From Rhizophagus clarus (lineage: Eukaryota > Glomeromycota > Glomeromycetes > Glomerales > Glomeraceae): DNA of 64,000 nt. The notes below the pieces were generated by a model that saw only the letters and a program-made list of their open reading frames with translations, had not been told where the DNA came from and made no database searches. How positions within the stretch are numbered: position 1 is the stretch's first letter; every line of letters starts with the position of its first letter. The stretch spans positions 1,922,001 to 1,986,000 of the forward strand of contig BLAL01000285.1 in assembly GCA_015698045.1 (NCBI GenBank), read 5' to 3'. Of this stretch, positions 58,957 to 64,000 are shown in pieces. The translations under genes and the position numbers were made by a program.

Positions 58957-60371
58957 TTATAAAAAAAAACTACTGTTATCAAATAAACTACTTAAATACC
59001 GGTCCTCTTCTTCAGTATTATATGATCCATCAGAATCATAAATACCTTCACCTTTATTATTTTTGATACTAGCCCATTTACCACCTTTACTATCAGTATT
59101 GGCACCTTCATCATTTCTATCAGCATTAACACCTTCACCATTATCAGCATTCTTACCATCAGTATTATTAGTACCTTTATTATTATTAGCACTTTTACCT
59201 AATTTACTATTGTCAGCATCAGTTGATGAGGATTCATCTTCAGCCTCAAAACATAAAAACTTTTCTTTGTTTTCTAGCTTTTGCTAGAAAAAAAAAAAAA
59301 AATAAATAAATAACTGTAATTAAGTAACTAACATCTTATAAAATTTAAATTAAAACTTACTAAGTTTTTGATTATCTTTGGTTTTAGTAATTTTTCGTTC
59401 ATATGAATATCCTGATTTCCAGGATTTAAAAATGTTTCACAAATACTAATAGCTTAAGCTATTAATATTTTTGATAGATTTTTGTTTTCATTGTGCAATT
59501 TTTCAATTATTAATAACATATACATCTCAGTGTCATCCTTCACCCTTTTAAAGAGGTTTTTATAACATTGTTTTACCTTGGGTTTGTTTTTCCACTCTTG
59601 TATTTTCCATGTCACATTTTGAAAATTGACAGATGGCAATTTGCATCTGTATTGTTCAAATACGGTGTACATTACATCTTTTACCCTTGACGTATATGTG
59701 TCTCTTACGCTCCTGTGTTATTTAGTCAACTATTAAAAAAAAATTAATAAGAAATTTTAATAATGATCAAAATTGCTCTAACTTACGTTTTGAATAATGT
59801 TTCTCTCGTAAAACAGAGTCCATTCATTTTTTCTAAACTTACTCAAAAATTCCAGATTTTCATACTTAAGAAATTTTTCAGTTGCATCTCTATATTCATC
59901 CTGAGATGGATAAATTGATTTTTCAAATAAATTTTTCGTAACTTTTTTGACAAGATTCTAATCAAACAATGTTAGCATTGAGGCATAAACTTTGAGGCAT
60001 AAACTTTATATTAACAATATTCATCTTATTACCTTTATGTAATCATAATCTATTGCATTATTAGTTTTATTATTGTTTTCACCAAGTTTTTTTTTTACAT
60101 CTTTCAAACAATTTTTGATATCTTTTTGGTCATTAATAAGTGTATCTATCTTTGAAATTATTTGTGAATCATATCTTAAAAGTTTTTTGATCATTTTCCT
60201 ATTAACTTTAACAACAAAATATAATTTTAATATATATATAATTTTTTTATGAAAAAATATGTTATATTATATATTATATATACATATACCTTTGATGCTA
60301 ACTTCAGACATTTTCATACGTTTATTTTCAGAAGTCTCCTTACTTTTATCCTTATGTCGCCTGGTAGCCAT
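58957..60371 (-). pseudogene. Five-exon hypothetical host gene with two in-frame stops
   Basis: Exons on the minus strand: 60371-60290, 60205-60033, 59957-59787, 59729-59361 and 59283-58957. Every junction has GT...AG ends and the phases agree, giving 374 codons. The N-terminus is basic (MATRRHKDKSKETSENKRMK). A coiled-coil-like stretch follows (YDSQIISKIDTLINDQKDIK), then KSIYPSQDEYRDATEKFLKY, then the best conserved exon 4 (RDTYTSRVKDVMYTVFEQYR; WKIQEWKNKPKVKQCYKNLF). The tail is Asn/Gly/Asp-rich (NTDGKNADNGEGVNADRNDE) and ends in an acidic YNTEEEDRY. Exon 4 carries TAA at its fourth codon (about 59718-59720) and TAA at 59454-59456. All splice sites survive, so decay is recent, or the stops are sequencing or strain variants. 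I associate the family with Rhizophagus expansions. Function unknown. Confidence 0.7.
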
Positions 60372-61308
60372 CTTTGAAAAAAAAAATTCAATGAAATATT
60401 TTTATTAAAATGGGATAATAGATGAACTACAAATTAGAAAAAGGGGGAAAATGCATAAACCAGAAATTTATAAAAAAGAGGTAAACTGTCATAACATCAT
60501 TTCTGCAGAAATAGAAGAAATGATTGCAATATTTTGCTATAAAAAGAAATTTAAAAACTCGTAAAAAGCGAATGTAGAAATGGAAGAAATTATTGCAATA
60601 TTTTGCTACAAAAAAAAATTTTAAAACTCGTAAAAAGTGCAAATTAACAAAATATTGAAAAATATCATCAATTTATAAAGACCATTGTTGTTATACCCCA
60701 ATTTTATTATTCATATCTCTTATAGAGAATACAAATAACAAAAGTGGGGGTACAACTGAATTGTTAACAAAAAGTGGGAATAATTGTCACCTTTATAAAA
60801 AAAATCATATATAATCACATGTTGATTTTTTAATTACCAAAGCACCTGGCTGATCATTCGCAAAAGCCATTTGGATGATCATCTGCTCATAACTATTACT
60901 ATTATTGGTTAAATTACACAGCCAGTTTCCAATTTATTAACACGTATTAACATGAAAATTTGAGTAATGTAATTTATTTATAAACACTTATTTATATTGT
61001 ACACGATGACAGCATTCAGCTGTTAATTATATTTTTTTATGAATTAAATTATTAGAATGCTGATATTATGACAGGCATATTACATTATGACAGACGTATT
61101 GTAATATAACATTTATAAATAAAATTTTTTACAATTAAATCTTTATAACACAAATTAGATAGACATCTGGCGATTTAACCTTTATAATAAAGTTGTTAAT
61201 ACTAATAGTAAAATATTTGGTATAATAAACAGTCAAAGATAATTTATAATTATGACAATATAAAAATATTTTTATTCAAATGAATAATATTAACTAATCA
61301 TTAATTTC
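60372..61308. other. Gene-free DNA between two minus-strand genes
   Basis: Apart from the direct repeat near 60.5 kb there is AT-rich sequence only. The stretch 60690-60800 has GGGGGTACAAC and GTGGG pieces of no known meaning. Confidence 0.4.
60503..60640. repeat. Direct repeat, two units of about 70 bases
   Basis: GCAGAAATAGAAGAAATGAT then TGCAATATTTTGCTA is followed by an A run and AACTCGTAAAAAG. This is present twice in tandem with few differences, upstream of the gene ending at 58957. Confidence 0.75.
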
Positions 61309-61986
61309 TCAAATTGCTAGGCTTAATTGACTAGCCTGACTTAAGTCACCTTCATCATCAAGTATCTGAACCACTTCTTGATCCTGATGTTGCTGATTCT
61401 GATCCACTTTTTGATTCTGATGTTGCTGATTCTGAACCACTTCCCAATTATTCTGATGTCACTACTGCTGATGTTGCAGCTGTTGTTGCGGCTGTTATTG
61501 CCTTTGTAACTGTTGTACTCATTGTGGCCGTTATCATTGTGATTGAGATTCTAAAATATTATTTAGAATTAATACTATTTAAAAATTGAATTACACTACA
61601 AGATTTAAAAATAATATTTACTTGGCTTTTTCCAAAAGCATTCTCTAAATTCTAAATGATACCTCTCTCCATTTCTCATTTGTCTTTCTCTCCAATCTCC
61701 ATTAAAGGATAATTCCATTAACTAACAAAGATTATATAAAATTAGCCTATTTTAAAGAAGTAATAACAGTATTATATAATATTGAATATTTACCTGACAA
61801 TCTTTCACAATTCCATGAAATTGTTCACTGGCCTGCCATCCTGTATAACTTGTTCTAAATCGTTAATTAATTTTGGCCACAATGGAGGTCTACCAGGCCC
61901 GTTTGCAACTACCCAAGTGAGTGGTAGTGCTTGTTACCCTCCTTTCTTTCATTTATCAATATTCTTACTTTATCATCAGTCCACAT
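61309..61986 (-). pseudogene. Myb/SANT-like DNA-binding family gene, broken
   Basis: From the ATG at 61986 the product begins MWTDDKVRILINERKEGN, a Myb/SANT-like opening (W T-DDK---L---R). Later pieces read FRTSYTGWQASEQFHGIVKD and, after an intron, WRERQMRNGERYHLEFRECF WKKP. These match the pattern of Myb/SANT-like genes as I remember them from this group. Introns are 61722-61793 and 61551-61621, both GT...AG. The last exon is Gln/Asn-rich (VVQNQQHQNQKVDQNQQHQD) and ends DDEGDLSQASQLSLAI before TGA. Exon 1 has stops and at least one frame change between the opening and FRTSY. Exon 3 has stops in its Gln-rich part. Probably an unplaced transcription-factor-like or transposon-derived family. 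Confidence 0.6.
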
Positions 61987-62661
61987 ATTTTTTTTGAATT
62001 TTTTTTTTTTAAAAAAAAAAAAGATGAAAAAAATGAAAAAACGAAATTTTTTAAATGGAATAAAAAAAAATGAAAAAATGGAAAACTGAAATTTTTTTAA
62101 ATGGAATTAGATTTTTTTTTCAATAAACTAAACAATATATACTTGTTAATGATATTATAATAATTATCACTAAATTAAAAAAAGGGATTAAAAAAAAGTC
62201 TAATTAATAATATTACTCATTAATGATGCAATAAATTACTACTCTGATTGACCAAATTGAAATAAATCTTACTTATGTTACAATTTTACCTATAACTCAC
62301 TCGTGTTAATATAATATTTATAATATACTGAACACCCGCAACTTACTCGCAACTCACCCATGACTCACCTGTGACTCACTCACAATATTACTTGATGTAA
62401 AACACTATAATGTAATCATGAGGTTGATCAACAATTTAAAAATGATTAAATCAATTTCTCTCTATAAAATTTCTATAGACAAGTTACAAATTTGAACTTT
62501 ATTATTTTACAAAAAGAATTTATTCCCTTAATGCTCTATCAACAGCAGCCTCAATATCAAATATATTCGAACCATGTTCAATAATTGGATGAGGTTCTAT
62601 AACTTAAGTAACTTTAATTTGAATCATTTATATTGTTTCATTTTTCAATTTCTGTATCCTT
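61987..62661. other. Gene-free DNA
   Basis: Contains A/T homopolymer runs near 62000-62110 and a CAACTTACTCGCAACTCACC-type short repeat near 62336-62380. No gene seen. Confidence 0.4.
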
Positions 62662-63000
62662 TTAATTAGAAGTGTTTGGATTACTATTATCTTCTTCATC
62701 ATCTTCACCATCATTATTGTCATAAAAATCATCATCTTCATTCTCATCAAAATCATCACGAACCTTAGCATTAGATAATACTTCTCATATTAATGAATGA
62801 AAAACATTTTCTAGTACACCTACATAGGCATGTTTTAATTTTCATTGGGCATTTGTAATGTAATGTGTATAAAGCTTGGCGACCTTTTTTTCCAATAAAA
62901 GTAAAATAATTCCAAACTCCTTTTGGTTTTCTGCCTGGTACTTTATTTTATTTTTGCATAATTATGGAACTGCTGGTATTTTGCTTTGAACTACACTCAT
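62662..63000 (-). pseudogene. Fragment of a BED-finger/hAT-like protein N-terminus
   Basis: On the minus strand a stretch reads PGRKPKGVWNYFTFIGKKGR, close to the GRP-G-VW-YF opening of BED-type zinc-finger proteins and hAT transposases. No cysteine pair is preserved after it. Then come HAYVGVLENVFHSLI and an acidic tail (DDFDENEDDDFYDNNDGEDD). Frame changes and stops interrupt it. The assignment is tentative, resting mainly on one motif. Confidence 0.4.
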
Positions 63001-63759
63001 TTTTATTTAACAAAGAATATAAAGACAGATAAAAACGTGAAAGACAAAAAACCAAAAAAATGGAGGATTAAGCAAAACCACATCCCCTAAAAAGAAGTCA
63101 TGTGAATAAATTATATTTGTTAAAATCATCAAGATTTAAGCAAAAAGCACATTCTTTAAAATGTGTTAAATATTTGCAAATACGCCTGTCATAATACAAT
63201 ACATTTGTTAAAATACAATACATCATTACATTAAAAAAAATTCCAAATATATTGTTCTTTAACCAATTAGATAACGTGTATAGTAAATTTTATTTGATTT
63301 TCCAGTAAAACATTAAATATGTTAAGCACGTTTAGACTGATTATCAGTTAAATTAGTCTCTATAACTCTTTATCGCTACCATAACTCTTTATCTAATATA
63401 TTAAAATAATTTGTAAATTTGCGAGATTTGCCTAGTTATATTGTATGCTAAAAAGTAGATGATGGCAAAGTTATCAAATTAGTGATGATATTTGACATTA
63501 ATTTCCAGTAAAATGTAATATTGTAATGCATATTAAGTCACATTTAAATTGATTATTAGTTAAATTAACCATTGATTCTCATAGCCAGTTCTATTTATTA
63601 ATGAATGCGTGTATTTACATGTCTGATTAATTTATTAAATTTATTAATTTGTACTTCCTTAACTATGTACTATCATTTTACAATAAAATTTGAAAATCTA
63701 ATATAAATTGAATCATTGAATCAACACTTTTTATCATTAAATTTGATGCGTTAATTAGC
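63001..63759. other. Gene-free AT-rich DNA
   Basis: Nothing recognisable. Confidence 0.4.
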
Positions 63760-63937
63760 ATGAGTTTCAAATGTCCTATATGTATACGAACATTTAATCA
63801 ACATTTTGCATATACTCAATATTCTCAAAAATGCTTAAAAATATGTAGAAATAGAAATAGAAGTAGATAAAGATAAAGATAAAAATAATGAAGAAAAATA
63901 TAGCAGTGAAATGGATATTTTAGATTATTCTTTTTAA
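63760..63937 (+). pseudogene. C2H2 zinc-finger-like N-terminal fragment
   Basis: The ATG at 63760 opens MSFKCPICIRTFNQHFAYTQ then YSQKC, a C-x2-C...H...C/H finger. The frame then shifts near 63845 into a charged stretch (EIEIEVDKDKDKNNEEKYSS) ending MDILDYSF at a TAA. Such a finger plus acidic stretch opens many tnp2/Plavaka-type transposases, so this may be the start of one running off the window. Confidence 0.45.
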
Positions 63938-64000
63938 ACTTTTAAGCTAAAAAGTTCAGTAATACTAACTCATTTGGCTTATAATTTTAGTTGGAAGATG

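Noticed and set aside
59063-59287. Plus-strand Leu/Pro/Ser-rich frame
   Set aside because: Shadow of the Asn/Gly/Asp-rich last exon of the minus-strand gene at 58957-60371.

Overview
The window looks like nuclear DNA of an arbuscular mycorrhizal fungus (Glomeromycotina, close to Rhizophagus). It is very AT-rich. Its introns are 60-85 bases with GTAAGT-like donors and CTAAT/TACTAAC branch sites. It holds gene families that I associate with that group from memory. No database was searched. Almost all of it is transposable elements, their decayed remnants and simple repeats. The few host-type genes are mostly broken. I saw no rRNA, tRNA or CRISPR array.

Layout. 1-8.6 kb: tandem repeats, two hairpins, a decayed tnp2/CACTA-like transposase, a coiled-coil ORF and a multi-exon serine/lysine-rich gene that breaks down at its 3' end. 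8.6-24.8 kb: several MITEs, a palindromic CCAATCAG repeat family, a Tc1/mariner-like transposase with three introns, a zinc-ribbon/SAM-like pseudogene on the minus strand, a pogo-like relic, and a terminal-inverted-repeat (TIR) element filled with pyrimidine tract. 24.8-44.6 kb: one large Polinton/Maverick-like fossil with TIRs of about 0.75 kb. It carries an SF3 helicase, an A32-like packaging ATPase, a protein-primed family B DNA polymerase, a retroviral-type integrase with a chromodomain, and small virus-type zinc and adaptor proteins. It also carries a Gag plus retropepsin-like gene where a capsid gene would be expected. Four other elements have inserted into it: a pogo-like MITE, two copies of a 1.3-kb hAT MITE, and a complete hAT transposon with an uninterrupted 727-residue spliced transposase.

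44.6-51.6 kb: satellite array, further MITEs, a fourth copy of the 1.3-kb hAT MITE, and a second TIR element full of pyrimidine tract. 51.7-57.1 kb: a decayed LINE with endonuclease and reverse-transcriptase traces and its own MITE insertion. 57-64 kb: AT-rich repeats and four broken host-type or transposase-derived genes (a five-exon pseudogene, a Myb/SANT-like pseudogene, a BED-like fragment and a C2H2 fragment).

The main point of interest is the Polinton-like element. It replicates and packages like a DNA virus, judging by its polymerase, helicase, ATPase and integrase. The only structural gene I can see is retroelement-like (Gag plus aspartic-protease-like), and it shares a 44-base divergent promoter region with the packaging ATPase. 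Cross-matching 8-base target duplications show that recombination between two hAT MITE copies has flipped about 9.8 kb of its interior.
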